NCBI GenBank assembly: GCA_031398055.1 | Contig: JANNMS010000126.1 | Location: 1-64,000, forward strand | Length of the DNA: 64,000 nucleotides | Reading direction: 5' to 3' | Source of the DNA: M3007 sp031398055 | Lineage (GTDB): Bacteria > Bacteroidota > Bacteroidia > Chitinophagales > Saprospiraceae | In this document: positions 1 to 9,400 of the stretch, one piece after another | Numbering within the stretch: position 1 is the stretch's first letter | How the letters are laid out: each line of letters starts with the position of its first letter | Made by a program: the position numbers and the translations under genes | The notes under the pieces: generated by a model | The model's database searches: none | Told to the model about the DNA's origin: nothing | The model's input: the letters and a program-made list of their open reading frames with translations, nothing else

Positions 1-20
1 TATGAACATTTTTGAAGGTG

Positions 21-59
21 GTTCATAGTTCATAGTTCATAGTTTATCGTTCATAGTTC
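21..59. repeat. Heptad tandem repeat (TTCATAG/CTATGAA family)
   Basis: About five near-perfect copies of the 7-base unit TTCATAG, one with a single change. The sequence at positions 1-8 reads the unit in the opposite orientation. The repeat overlaps the rimM stop codon, so the last codons of rimM (Glu-Leu-stop) are read from the repeat. The same unit recurs near 4.08, 21.73, 52.75 and 57.3 kb. Confidence 0.85.
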
Positions 60-578
60 TAAAAGTCCTTCTGGCAAATTGACAAAAACCTTGCGTCCTT
101 TTTTGTCCACTTTTTCAATAAACTGCGGGATCAGCGGCACATAAACTTGCCGTCCGGCGTGTTCGACGACCGCCATTTGCTGGGCAGGCATATCCAAAAT
201 GTCCTCGATTTTTCCGACTTCTCCGACCGTTTTGTCAATCAAAATGAAATTGAGGCAATAGCCGTAGCCCTCGTCTGGCAGTTCCATTTCGCGTTCCGAG
301 TCTTCCAAAACATCGGATTCGCGCAGGAAAATGGCTTTCCCGGTGAGATTTTGCGCGGTTTCTTTCACGTTCACATCTTCAAATTTGACGATGACCTCGT
401 TGCCAATCCTCACTTTTTCAATAAAATAAGGCGTCTTGCTGCCGCGCTCTTCCAAAAAAACGAGTTCTGTTTTTATAAAATCTTCGAGCATCGCGGCATC
501 GATATTGACTTTCAACTCGCCGCCCAGGCCGTGCGTTTTTTTGGTGTAGCCGATTTGGACAAATTTTTTTTCAGACAT
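51..578 (-). CDS. rimM: Ribosome maturation factor RimM
   Basis: A 175-residue protein that is expected to bind ribosomal protein S19 and help mature the 30S head in the cytoplasm. It has the usual RimM layout: an N-terminal beta-barrel starting with IGYTKKTHGLGGELKV, and a C-terminal PRC-barrel around residues 95-170 containing YGYCLNF and the VYVPLIPQFIEKVD block. The length matches the family. In many bacteria rimM sits between rpsP and trmD; neither is seen here, although the window ends just beyond its 3' end. It is preceded by a CACAAAG-type inverted repeat and its stop codon lies in a heptad repeat. The assignment is firm from sequence. Confidence 0.95.
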   Translation of the reverse strand: MSEKKFVQIGYTKKTHGLGGELKVNIDAAMLEDFIKTELVFLEERGSKTPYFIEKVRIGNEVIVKFEDVNVKETAQNLTGKAIFLRESDVLEDSEREMELPDEGYGYCLNFILIDKTVGEVGKIEDILDMPAQQMAVVEHAGRQVYVPLIPQFIEKVDKKGRKVFVNLPEGLLEL

Positions 579-591
579 GATATTGTTTTAA

Positions 592-662
592 ACCACAAAG
601 GCACAAAGGAAACATAAGTATTTGAAAGCCAAACGCTTATGTTCTCTTTGTGCCTTTGTGGT
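592..662. repeat. Inverted repeat, CACAAAG/CACATAG family
   Basis: Two 27-base arms (592-618 and 636-662) are reverse complements at 25 of 27 positions. The arm is built from ACCACAAAGG and CACAAAG-like units. It occupies the gap upstream of rimM and resembles the elements at 16.49, 28.55 and 44.93 kb. RNA from either strand would form a long hairpin with a loop of about 17 bases. Confidence 0.85.
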
Positions 663-680
663 AAAAAAAATGTGGTAATT

Positions 681-1781
681 TTATTTGTGGGAGACCGCAA
701 AAACCGCCGTCCCTTCCATCGTTTTTGATTCGCCGTGCGCGTTGTAAAAAGTGGTTTTGAAATTGGCTTTCAATTTTAAAGTTGGTTCGCCGAGTTCATT
801 TTCGAGGTAATTTTCCTTTTCCAAAATTTCAAAAACATCGCCTGCCGCAGGTTTTCCACCATCAGTTTTCCAGACAACACCCTCGGAATCAACGAATTGG
901 AGCGTTGCGCTACCCAATTGAACAAGGTCGTTTGACGTAAAATTTTGGGTCACGGAGTAGGCTGGGGTAGGGGTTTTGGCCTGCGCCAAATTGTTCGACG
1001 GCAAACGTTGAATGCCCACATTCACCGCGCAACCCGGTTGTTTTGGATAATTTACAGTCACCGCAACCTGCATATCGCTGCCCGAAATCGCCTGTTCCCA
1101 AATTCCGGTGGCAGTCGGCCAATCAATTTCCGCGTCCGAAATCGGGGCACCGACTTGCAAAGTCACTTTCAATTTTGACATTTCAGCAGTCAAAACAGGA
1201 ACGGGGCAGGGCGCAGAACCGTCCAAAAAAACGGGGTATTTCAAATACGTTTTAAAACCTTCGGCATCGCTCGTGCCAACACTTAAATAATGCGGTTCGT
1301 TGGTCAAAAATTCTTGGCTGGCGGGGTTGGAAGTTCCCGAAAAAGCACCATCCAAATCCCACGAAAGTTGTGGCGTTTTTCCGCCACCGCTCACCGAAAA
1401 ATTCAAAATATAAGTCGTGTTGTTGTTGACCGCGCTGTCAAAAATCTTTTTTTCTCCGATTGTAATGGATTGATTTTCATGGTATTCGATGCCAGAAATG
1501 GAATTTCGCAAATCAATTTTCAAACTCCCGGAGCACTCCGCCGACGGACAATTGACCGGAGCAAAAGCACCCGAAAAAACATTCACTTCCAACTGGTGAT
1601 TGAACGAATTTGAGGAAAACATATAAAAATTATTTTCCCCCGCAGCCATCGAAAACGACTTGCCGCCGAACGAAAAATCGGTTTTAAAAACAGGGTCTTC
1701 GACCACATTTGGCGGCAATTCCGACTCTTTGCAAGCCGAAAAAAAGAGAAAAAGGCAGGCGATGCTGATTAAATTTTTCAT
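681..1781 (-). CDS. Hypothetical exported lipoprotein
   Basis: A 366-residue protein with a lipoprotein signal peptide: hydrophobic residues 5-16 followed by the lipobox FFSAC with Cys at residue 17. It should be anchored to a membrane after export. The body is rich in beta-strand-type sequence and has scattered Cys pairs (CPSAEC and CPVPV). I recognise no enzymatic motif. Its start codon overlaps the stop of the upstream gene by four bases (ATGA), so it is very likely co-translated with the membrane/barrel protein and the ECF sigma factor. That context suggests an envelope or surface role within a sigma-controlled locus. Function is unknown. Confidence 0.8.
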   Translation of the reverse strand: MKNLISIACLFLFFSACKESELPPNVVEDPVFKTDFSFGGKSFSMAAGENNFYMFSSNSFNHQLEVNVFSGAFAPVNCPSAECSGSLKIDLRNSISGIEYHENQSITIGEKKIFDSAVNNNTTYILNFSVSGGGKTPQLSWDLDGAFSGTSNPASQEFLTNEPHYLSVGTSDAEGFKTYLKYPVFLDGSAPCPVPVLTAEMSKLKVTLQVGAPISDAEIDWPTATGIWEQAISGSDMQVAVTVNYPKQPGCAVNVGIQRLPSNNLAQAKTPTPAYSVTQNFTSNDLVQLGSATLQFVDSEGVVWKTDGGKPAAGDVFEILEKENYLENELGEPTLKLKANFKTTFYNAHGESKTMEGTAVFAVSHK

Positions 1782-3220
1782 TTCAAGTTGACTTTTAAAC
1801 CGAGTTCCAAACCCAATTTTGACGTCTGAAAACCTTCGGTTTCGTTGTTGTTTTCTAAATTTTGAAGCAAATAATTTGCCCGAAATGTTGCGGCAAAACT
1901 ACGATTCAATTGAAAATCTGCTCCCGCAAAAAGTGAGAAATAGGATTTTTTATAATTTTCATCGGCCATCCAAACTTGGTCGGAGGCCGTTTTTTTCAAA
2001 TCACGTTCAAAAGAACTTTGGGAAAATGACTCCCGCAAACCTCGAATTCCAGTCAAAAAACCGGGGGCAAAACCAAAATTCGTGGCCAATTTATTTTTCG
2101 AAAATCTCAAACCGAGCGGTATTTCCAGCCAAAAAGCAGATTTCCGGGCAAGCGAAAACGTGTCTCGTTCAAATCCAAAACTGTACCGACGTCGCTCCGA
2201 AGTTTCATTTTTATCAGAATCCCGCTGCTCGTCGGGACGAAAACGCAGCCGGATTTCTGAAAATGCCGACCAGTTTTTGACCAATTTCTTTTCTGCAAAA
2301 ACTCCTGCCGCACCCCCGAACTGATTTTTTTTGCCCAAATTTTCGGGCATAAAATACCCGCCGCCGAGCAAACCGAACGACCAATTGGAAGGGTTTTTAG
2401 ATTTGACAACTTTTGAAATGTTGTCAAATTTGGCTTCCACTTTTGCCATTTCCAACCTATCAATTTTTGAAAAATGGACAAATTTTAATGGATTTGGCAA
2501 AAAATCAACGGCAAACGATGGAAGGACAGCCTGACTCGAACTTGATTCGGGAGCTGACGGCTCTTGAATTTCAAGCGACTCGGTGGAAGGCGAGTCGAAA
2601 TTTTTGGCTGTCAACTCCCGAATCAAGTTCGGGATAGGCTGTCCGTCGTCCACCGTTTTCCGCGCCTCATCCGAAAAGTGGGAGACCGAACTTTCATCGG
2701 CCTCCCCACCCACATTACGGATGTCGTTAACACTGATTAAGGATGAGTTTTTGGAAATGACCCCCGGATTGGTTGATTGGTTATTGGTTATTGGTTGATT
2801 GGTTGATTCGACTTCGCTTTTCAACTGGTTTCGAATCAACCGGTTGGCGAGCGAAGCCGAGCCATGCGTTGTTGGATTAGAATTTTGATACTGCGAACTA
2901 ATTTGTTGTTCGGTCAAATTTGGAGTGGATTCAATATTTTCATTTTTCGAAAAATCAGTTTCAACTTGTTGAGCGACAACGGTTTGAGTGAGTTTGGCCG
3001 CTTCATTTTTTTTCAAAAAATACCACGACCCCGCCAGCAAAATAGCGAGTCCAGCCGCAGCCAACCACCCAAAAAAACGGCGGCGGCGTTCCTCAGCTTC
3101 GATGAGTTTTTCAGCATCCAACCAATATTGTTCGAGGAATGGATGCCGCGTTTCAAAATCGGTTGCCGACTCGCCGTGCGAACCCAGTTTTTGATTGAAA
3201 AAATGATCTAAATTGTTCAT
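1778..3220 (-). CDS. Inner-membrane-anchored protein with C-terminal outer-membrane-barrel-like domain (candidate anti-sigma partner)
   Basis: About 480 residues, starting at the ATG that gives MNNLDHFFNQKLG; the frame stays open further upstream only through a repeat. There is a short cytoplasmic N-terminus with charged EAEERRRR, one membrane segment at residues about 54-70 (FGWLAAAGLAILLAGSWYF), a low-complexity linker rich in Ser, Asn, Gln and Glu (about 75-290), then an alternating aromatic/polar region from about 300 to the end that looks like an outer-membrane beta-barrel ending in GLKVNLK. It lies directly downstream of an ECF sigma gene and overlaps the next gene by four bases. Two palindromic repeats lie inside the linker codons (2524-2644 and 2766-2811). 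The anti-sigma role is inferred from position and topology only. Confidence 0.7.
   Translation of the reverse strand: MNNLDHFFNQKLGSHGESATDFETRHPFLEQYWLDAEKLIEAEERRRRFFGWLAAAGLAILLAGSWYFLKKNEAAKLTQTVVAQQVETDFSKNENIESTPNLTEQQISSQYQNSNPTTHGSASLANRLIRNQLKSEVESTNQPITNNQSTNPGVISKNSSLISVNDIRNVGGEADESSVSHFSDEARKTVDDGQPIPNLIRELTAKNFDSPSTESLEIQEPSAPESSSSQAVLPSFAVDFLPNPLKFVHFSKIDRLEMAKVEAKFDNISKVVKSKNPSNWSFGLLGGGYFMPENLGKKNQFGGAAGVFAEKKLVKNWSAFSEIRLRFRPDEQRDSDKNETSERRRYSFGFERDTFSLARKSAFWLEIPLGLRFSKNKLATNFGFAPGFLTGIRGLRESFSQSSFERDLKKTASDQVWMADENYKKSYFSLFAGADFQLNRSFAATFRANYLLQNLENNNETEGFQTSKLGLELGLKVNLK
2524..2644. repeat. Inverted repeat inside coding sequence (CCCGAACTTGATTCGGG unit)
   Basis: Two 39-base arms (2524-2562 and 2606-2644) pair at about 33 positions. 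Each contains the self-complementary unit CCCGAA-N5-TTCGGG or a near copy. The element lies in frame within the linker of the membrane/barrel protein and encodes part of its low-complexity segment. Confidence 0.75.
2766..2811. repeat. GGTTATTGG/GGTTGATTGG tandem repeat inside coding sequence
   Basis: A run of GGTTGATT and GGTTATT units identical in style to the intergenic elements at 12.9, 27.8 and 31.4 kb. Here it is read in frame and encodes STNQPITNNQSTNP in the periplasmic linker of the 1778-3220 protein. Confidence 0.8.
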
Positions 3221-3257
3221 TTTCAAAAATTTAAAATTTTGCGGGTATATATTTTTC

Positions 3258-3481
3258 GGCTCAATTATGATTCCAAGTTGCTGGTTTCCAAAAGGTGCGT
3301 AGCACCTCAATATTTGTAGAAAACGAATGAAAATGTTTCAAAAAGGTGCGTAGCACCGAGATATTCGAACCCAAATATTGCGGTGCTACGCACCTTTTAT
3401 GGCTGATAATCAATACTTGCTACAAATATTGAGGTGCTACGCACCTTTTGGAAACCAGCAACTTGGAATCATAATTGAGCC
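3258..3481. repeat. 224-bp element with perfect 62-bp terminal inverted repeats
   Basis: Positions 3258-3319 and 3420-3481 are perfect reverse complements over 62 bases. Each arm contains the self-complementary unit AGGTGC-GTA-GCACCT. A second inner pair (about 3341-3359 and 3381-3398) carries the same unit, so four copies lie in 224 bp. The element fills the gap between the ECF sigma gene and its downstream partner. It contains no plausible gene, although open frames starting MRCYAPF run out of it on both strands. Size and structure resemble a MITE. Confidence 0.9.
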
Positions 3482-3503
3482 TTTTTTCAATCCAATTCCC
3501 CAA

Positions 3504-4067
3504 TCAACCAACCACCATCTCAGTTTTCATCCAAGTCTGCAAAAGTTTACGAGCCTGATTCATGTACCATTTTGAAGTGCCGTCCGAAATGCCCAATATT
3601 TCCCCAATTTCAGCATGCGAAAAACCGTCAATCGCCATCAAATTGAAAACTTGTCGGTGCATCGGCGGCAGTCGGAGAATCAAATTTTCGAGTTCTTCGG
3701 CATCAAAATGAGCCGCGCCGTCATTCCAACTGACATTTTCTGACAAATAATCCACGCTCGGATCGGTCAAAAGCGCACTGGATTTTTGGAATTCGCGGTA
3801 GTTTTTTTGTTTTCGAAAATCGTCAATCACCGTGTTTATCATGATTCGCCGAATCCATGCCGAGAAAGACGATTCGATTTTGTAGCTGTCCAAATTTTTC
3901 AAAATCTTCAAAAATGCCTCGTTCATCAAACTCACCGCGTCGCTTTCGTACTGCCGATACCGCACGCAAACACCCATTAAAACCGGGTAGCACTGCCGGT
4001 ACAGCAGGCTTTGGGCTTTGCGGTCGCCTCGCCGGGCGTCGCGGATGTGTTGGTCGGTTGGTTGCAT
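3504..4067 (-). CDS. ECF-type RNA polymerase sigma factor
   Basis: A 187-residue protein with the two ECF sigma domains. Region 2 spans roughly residues 15-90 and includes LLYRQCYPVLMGVC and the SFSAWIRRIMINTVIDDFRK block. Region 4 spans about 125-180 with LPPMHRQVFNLMAIDGFSHAEIGEILGIS, the helix-turn-helix expected to contact the -35 element. It should direct RNA polymerase to a small set of promoters, probably including its own operon. It is followed at 3220 by an inner-membrane-anchored protein that could hold it at the membrane. The same gene order recurs at 44.8-42.7 kb. Target genes and signal are unknown. Confidence 0.92.
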   Translation of the reverse strand: MQPTDQHIRDARRGDRKAQSLLYRQCYPVLMGVCVRYRQYESDAVSLMNEAFLKILKNLDSYKIESSFSAWIRRIMINTVIDDFRKQKNYREFQKSSALLTDPSVDYLSENVSWNDGAAHFDAEELENLILRLPPMHRQVFNLMAIDGFSHAEIGEILGISDGTSKWYMNQARKLLQTWMKTEMVVG

Positions 4068-4074
4068 TTTTTCT

Positions 4075-4163
4075 AAACTATGAACTATGAACTATGAACT
4101 ATGAACGGTGAAAAACCACCCATTTTAAATGGTAAAATTTCACCGTTCACAGTTCATATTTTA
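4075..4163. repeat. Heptad repeat (AACTATG) with inverted partner
   Basis: Four AACTATG units run from about 4075 to 4105 and end in GAACGGTGAAA. The reverse complement TTTCACCGTTC and a diverged TTCATA follow at about 4137-4158. The RNA could form a hairpin. It separates the sigma gene start from the end of the next minus-strand gene. Confidence 0.8.
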
Positions 4164-5342
4164 CAGTTTGAAAATTCTTTCAGTGTAAATTTTATTGCCA
4201 GAATTGACCGTCAAAAAGTAAATTCCTTGTGGCAAAAATTGCATTTCAATTTGTCCAAACGATTGATTTTCAAAAGTTTGGGAAATAATTTGCCCCGTCG
4301 AATTGGTCAAAACCAGATTGAAAATTTGGTCTGGAAAACTGACCCGGACGGCATCCGAAGTTGGGTTTGGTGAGATATTCAAACCCTCAAATTCAGGCGA
4401 TTTTTGGCTCGTGAAAATGGCGGAATCGTCGTCGGCTTTGAAATTGATGGTGTAAATTTCGGGGTTGCTAGCACCGATGGTCACGATTTTGGAAACGACC
4501 GGGATGCCCGGGATTTCGATGCTCACTTTGTAAGTTCCGTAGGCCAGGTTTTCAAAAACGTACTTGCCGTTCGCGGCGGTTTTTGTGGCGGTGACGGCGG
4601 TGCCGTCCAACATTTCCAAAATTATCGAAACGCCAGCAATCGGGTCGCCTTCGCCGCGGTCGTCGTTGCCCGCAAAATTGGCACCCTGCACCACCAAACC
4701 ACCGATAAAACCGGGGCCGCCGGGATTTATTCCCGGAATCAAAGCAATTTTAATCGTTGGGCCGAAGACATTTGGCGAAATGACATCCATCAAAACCGGC
4801 GTTGCGTCCGACCAAAAAAGGTTGTGGTGATGATAAGTCGGCAAAAAATGGTGGTAATCCACATCGGTTGGAAGTAGTGCGGCTTTGACCAAATAATGGC
4901 CGGGCGGCACATTTTGGAATTCAACCACGCCGTTCGGATTGGTGGTCAAAGTGTCAAGAGCCGTCAAAATTCCGCCCTGCACGGTGTCGTATTTTATCAA
5001 AAACACCTCGGCCAAAGCAGCCACCGCGTTGTTTGATTTCACAACATTTACGGTCAGTCCAGCCGACAAAAACACATCAAAACAATCAGATGCCGTGCAT
5101 CCATTCGTTCCAGTAATGGTCACGCAATAATTTCCAGCGTGAAAAACGGTGATGTGCGGGAAGGTCGAGCCATTGCTCCACAAATATTTTCCGGCAGTCA
5201 CCCCCGGGTCGGACGCGGAAAAATGGGCGGTCAAAACCAGACCAGTGTTGCCAGCAGTGCTGGTGATTTCAGTACTGCAATTTTGGGACTGGGCGGCTGA
5301 AAAAGCCAAAAGAAAAAGGCAGGTAAAGAACGTGTTCTTCAT
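4161..5342 (-). CDS. T9SS-exported protein with Ig-like/SdrD-B-type repeat
   Basis: A 393-residue secreted protein. It has a signal peptide (residues 1-19, cleavage after SAAQSQ), a Cys-containing SprB/PKD-like segment up to about residue 90 (YLWSNGSTFPHITVF and AGNYCVTITGTNGC), and two carboxypeptidase-regulatory or SdrD-B-like beta-sandwich segments with PPGHYLVKA and NLAYGTYKVSIEIPG. It ends in a type A sorting domain that begins LNISPNPTSDAVRVSF and finishes with IYFLTVNSGNKIYTERIFKL. It is therefore likely displayed on or released from the cell surface by the type IX secretion system. No catalytic residues are apparent. A structural or adhesive role is inferred. Confidence 0.85.
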   Translation of the reverse strand: MKNTFFTCLFLLAFSAAQSQNCSTEITSTAGNTGLVLTAHFSASDPGVTAGKYLWSNGSTFPHITVFHAGNYCVTITGTNGCTASDCFDVFLSAGLTVNVVKSNNAVAALAEVFLIKYDTVQGGILTALDTLTTNPNGVVEFQNVPPGHYLVKAALLPTDVDYHHFLPTYHHHNLFWSDATPVLMDVISPNVFGPTIKIALIPGINPGGPGFIGGLVVQGANFAGNDDRGEGDPIAGVSIILEMLDGTAVTATKTAANGKYVFENLAYGTYKVSIEIPGIPVVSKIVTIGASNPEIYTINFKADDDSAIFTSQKSPEFEGLNISPNPTSDAVRVSFPDQIFNLVLTNSTGQIISQTFENQSFGQIEMQFLPQGIYFLTVNSGNKIYTERIFKL

Positions 5343-5432
5343 GTAATTTTTTTAAAATGAAAATTGATAAAAAGAATGTTGAGTTTGGAAAAGTGGGGTG
5401 GGGTGGAAAAAATTTCAAATCAATTTGAAAGA

Positions 5433-5440
5433 CAAAAGTA
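5433..5440 (-). promoter_or_regulatory. Candidate -7 promoter element (TACTTTTG)
   Basis: The minus strand reads TACTTTTG, a match to the Bacteroidota TAnnTTTG element, about 90 bases upstream of the T9SS protein start at 5342. No good -33 TTTG is present at the usual spacing, so this is a weak call. Confidence 0.35.
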
Positions 5441-5604
5441 CTCACGAAAATTTGGGCGGCAGGGTTGGTGGCTGGCTGCGTTTTTTTCAAAATTTTTAAA
5501 AAATATGTCAAACCATGTCGAAAAGCGGGAACGATTGTCGGAGAAATTTTCGGGCGGTGTACTTTCATGCCGTCTTTCCGCCCATCAAAAATTTCTGATT
5601 TTTA

Positions 5605-6291
5605 ATGAATTTGATTTTGAAAATATCTGCTTGCCTCTGTTTTTGCGCTGTTTTATTTTTTGGAGAAAAAATTTCTGCCCAAACTTTCCGACCCGTCGAA
5701 GCCACCATTTTGGAACAGGAAGTTCAATTTGGATTGGCCAACGAAGTTTATCTCCATTTTGAAAATTTGCTCGGCGACACTTTGAATTTGAAATGGCGTC
5801 GCCTCGAAATTTCGAAACCAAATGATTGGGGCACAGCACTTTGCGATTACGGAACTTGCTACGTCGGCATTCCGTCGTCCGGGAAAATGAATCCGCTGCC
5901 GCCCACCGAAAATGCCTACCTGAAATTATTGGTGCAACCGAACCAAACGCCCGGCACGGCGTGGATTTGGTTCCGAGTTTGGCGGGTCGAGGATGAAAAT
6001 GATTTTGTGGATGTCTATTTTTCAATCAAAACGCCCGGTACTTTGGCCACCGAAACTCCTGAAAATCAATCGTTTGAAATGTTTCCAAACCCGACGAGCG
6101 GGGATTTTTTTGTAAAAAATAGGACTGGCGAAACGCAGCAAATTCGGTTGCGGGATGTTTTTGGACGGGTGGTTTTTTCGGCTGAAATTTTTGCGGGCGA
6201 GGAAAAAACAGTGCCGAGTGCGGGTTTTTCGGCGGGACAATATTTTTTGGAAAATGGGAAAACGGCGCAGCGGGTTTTGATTTTAAAATGA
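5605..6291 (+). CDS. Small T9SS-exported protein
   Basis: A 228-residue protein with a signal peptide (about residues 1-25, cleavage after EKISAQ) and a type A sorting domain from about residue 152 (FEMFPNPTSGDFFVKN ... GQYFLENGKTAQRVLILK). The central 120 residues look like a single beta-sandwich domain with two nearby Cys residues (LCDYGTCYVG) that may form a disulfide. It is one of the few plus-strand genes and lies just upstream of the C25 protease in the same direction, separated by an inverted repeat. It may be co-expressed with that protease. The specific function is unknown. Confidence 0.8.
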   Translation: MNLILKISACLCFCAVLFFGEKISAQTFRPVEATILEQEVQFGLANEVYLHFENLLGDTLNLKWRRLEISKPNDWGTALCDYGTCYVGIPSSGKMNPLPPTENAYLKLLVQPNQTPGTAWIWFRVWRVEDENDFVDVYFSIKTPGTLATETPENQSFEMFPNPTSGDFFVKNRTGETQQIRLRDVFGRVVFSAEIFAGEEKTVPSAGFSAGQYFLENGKTAQRVLILK

Positions 6292-6299
6292 AAAACGTC

Positions 6300-6379
6300 G
6301 GAATCAGAATTTACTGAATTTTAGAATTTTCAAAATATGCAAATCCTGAAAATTCTAAAATTTTGTAAATTCTGATTCC
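6300..6379. repeat. Inverted repeat, GGAATCAGAATTT family
   Basis: Arms 6300-6332 and 6347-6379 are reverse complements at 31 of 33 positions. Similar elements occur at 18.37 and 61.17 kb. It lies between two plus-strand T9SS genes and may form a hairpin in their transcript. Confidence 0.85.
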
Positions 6380-6432
6380 AACATTTTTCAAATTTAAACC
6401 TGAGACAATCAATAAATCAACCTTTTTATAAA

Positions 6433-9400
6433 ATGAAAAATTTAATTACCTTCTTAATTTCCTGCCTGTCGATGACCGCATTGTTGGCGCAGGTAAAAAA
6501 TGAAATCCAAGTGCGCGTCGTGTCCGACGATGTTTCGGCAACGGAATTGCGCTTGTCTTTTTCCCAAAAAATCGAAACCGCAGCCGATTTTGAAATCGCC
6601 CGGCAAGCCGACGGTTTGACGAGTTTGCTGGTCGAGGGTGCGCCCGACGTGCCAAAATTCGCCGCCGCGCTCGTCATTCCGAATACCGGAAACACGGCGG
6701 TCGAAATCGTGGACGGAAAATTTACCGAAATTTCTGGCATCCAAATTTCGCCATCGAAAGGCAATTTGAGCCGTCGAATTGACCCGGCGGCCGTGCCTTT
6801 TCATTTTGGCGCAGCCTACGAAAAAGATGAATTTTTCCCCGGACGCTTGGCCGATTTGCAGCAGCCGTTCATTTTTCGGGAAGTTCGCGGGCAGTCGGTT
6901 TGGATTTACCCATTTCAATACAATCCGAAAACAAAAGTACTGCGCGTTTATTCTGAAATGACTTTGCGTGTCGTGGCTGCCGACGGACAGGGCGAAAATG
7001 AATTGCTCGCGTCGCCAACACATTCCAGTCGCGTTTTTCAACAAATTTTTTCAAAAACTTTTCTCAATTTTTCAACCGCAAGAATTGAGGAAAAAGGCGC
7101 GGGCGGCGGCGTTTTGGAAAAAATGCTGGTCATCGTCCGCGACGATTTGCAGGCCGAACTCGAACCACTTTTGACTTGGAAAATGCAAAGCGGAATTTCA
7201 GTCGAAGTCGTTCAACTTTCTGAAATCGGGTCGAGCGAACCGACGGAAATCCACAATTTCGTCGCTGCAAAATATGCCACCGAAGGCTACACCTATTTAA
7301 TGATCGTCGGCGACGAAAACGATTTCAAACCCGAAATGCGGCAAAACGGCGGTTGGTACGCCTGCGACAATTGCCTCGGATATCAAGCTGGCGCTGACCA
7401 TTTGCCCGAAATTTTGGTCGGTCGGCTGCACGCCTCGACGCCTGACCAATTGAAATTGATGGTTGCCCGAAATTTGGAATACGAAAAAAATCCAGTCGTG
7501 GACGCCGATAACAATTGGTGCGCGACGGGCATGGCCGCTGCTTCGAATCAAGGTGCGGGCATCGGCGACGACGGCCAAATTGACTACGAACACGGCAACG
7601 AATGGAAAGCAAAACACCTCGCCGATGGTTTTGAAAAATACTACGAATTTTATGAAGGCAGCCAATCGGCTGTTTCGCCGACCCCCGACGACCCGTCTGC
7701 CGACCAAAATGGCGATCCAAACTCGCAAAATTTGCTGGCCGTGATGAACGGCAGCGGCGTCGGTTTGTGGAATTACACGGGGCACGGCTGGGAGCAGGGC
7801 GTCGTCACCGGCAATTTTGACGTGACTTCCGTTTCACAAATGACAAATGTTGGTCGCTATCCTTTTGTTATTATCGTCGGTTGCTGTTCTGGCAATTTCA
7901 CGATTCCCGGCGGCGATTGCCTCGGCGAGGCGATGCAACGTTCGAGCGACCCGGCGAGCGGCCAACCGACCGGCGCGATTTGCTCTTTTATGTCGAGCGA
8001 TTATCAAAGTTGGGCACCGCCGATGGAAGGCCAAGATGGCATGAATCAATATCTTTTGGATGCCGACGGCGTGAATTTGACCCCGACGGCGAGCGCGATG
8101 CTGGCTGTTGGAAATGCCAAAATGATTTTGGCCTACGCCAACGACGGCGAGTTGATGGCCGATTTTTGGAACCCATTTACCGACCCGTCGGTGATGCCCC
8201 GGACGCGGTTGCCGCAAGTTTTGTTGGCCAATCATTCGCCTTCTGTTTTTATCGGAACTTCCTCGCTTTCAGTGAGTTGCGATGTGGAAGGTGCTTTGAT
8301 TACTTTGTTTTTTGATGGCAAAGCGATTGGCTCGGGCGTGGTTTTGGGCGGCGTGGCGGTCATCAATTTTGACCCGCTGACCAACGTCGGCAACATCACG
8401 GTGACGGCTACACAATTTAATTATATTCCATATCAAGGCCCAGTGGCGGTCGTTCCAGCGTCCGGCCCGTTTGTCATTTTGCAAAAAATCGAACTTGACG
8501 ACAAGGCTGGAAACTCAAACGGCAAGGCAGATTTTGGAGAAAAAATATGGATGAACGTGCAATTGGCGAATATCGGCCTCGTCCCGGCGACGGCAACGTC
8601 GGCGAAACTTTTAATTGCCGACCCGAAAATCACGGTGCTCAATTCGGATGAAGATTTTGGCGACATCGAAGATTCGACGTCTGTCCAACGCGATGCCGTT
8701 TTTGCTTTTTCGGTGGCCGACGATGTGGTGGATGGGACTTTTGCAAATTTTAAAATGCACATTATTTTTTCGGATTCGATGGGTTTGGACATCGCCGTGC
8801 CGGTAAAATTGAACGCGCCAAAACTCGAAGTTCCTGCTTTCAAAATTGACGACGCCGCGCCCGGCGGCAACGGAAATGGTCGCCTCGACTCCGGCGAAAA
8901 AGCAACCGTGACCATTTCAAATTTAAATAAAGGCCACGCCAACTCGCTTTTGGCGACGGGAATTTTGACGACGAGCAATCCATATTTGAGCATTTCTGCA
9001 CCTTTTCAATTGGGCATTTTGGCTGCTGGAAATGGCTCGGCGGATGCTTTTTTTACAATTGACGTGGCAGCCGACGCACCGAAAAGCAGCACCGCAGTCC
9101 TTGATTATCAAGTAGTTGCGGGAAAATACGTGGCTCAAAACACGACCGGCGCGATTTTGATAAATGCCATTTTGGAAGATTGGGAAGCGCACAATTTCAC
9201 GACTTTTCCGTGGGAAATGACAGGCGGCAACAAGCCGTGGCAACTTTCATTGACCGGAGTTTATGAAGGTTTGTATTGCTCGCGGTCGGGCACGATTACG
9301 CACAATCAAAAATCGGTGATGTCCATCAATTTGAATGTGACCGAGGCCGGAACGGTGTCGTTCGCCCGTCGGGTAAGTTGCGAGGATGGCTACGATTTTC

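Noticed and set aside
945..1613. Plus-strand frames opposite the lipoprotein gene
   Set aside because: Antisense shadows; the minus-strand gene has a lipobox and an ATGA overlap.
3259..3575. Open frames beginning MRCYAPF on both strands
   Set aside because: They arise from the AGGTGCGTAGCACCT palindrome itself. The true downstream gene starts at 3220.
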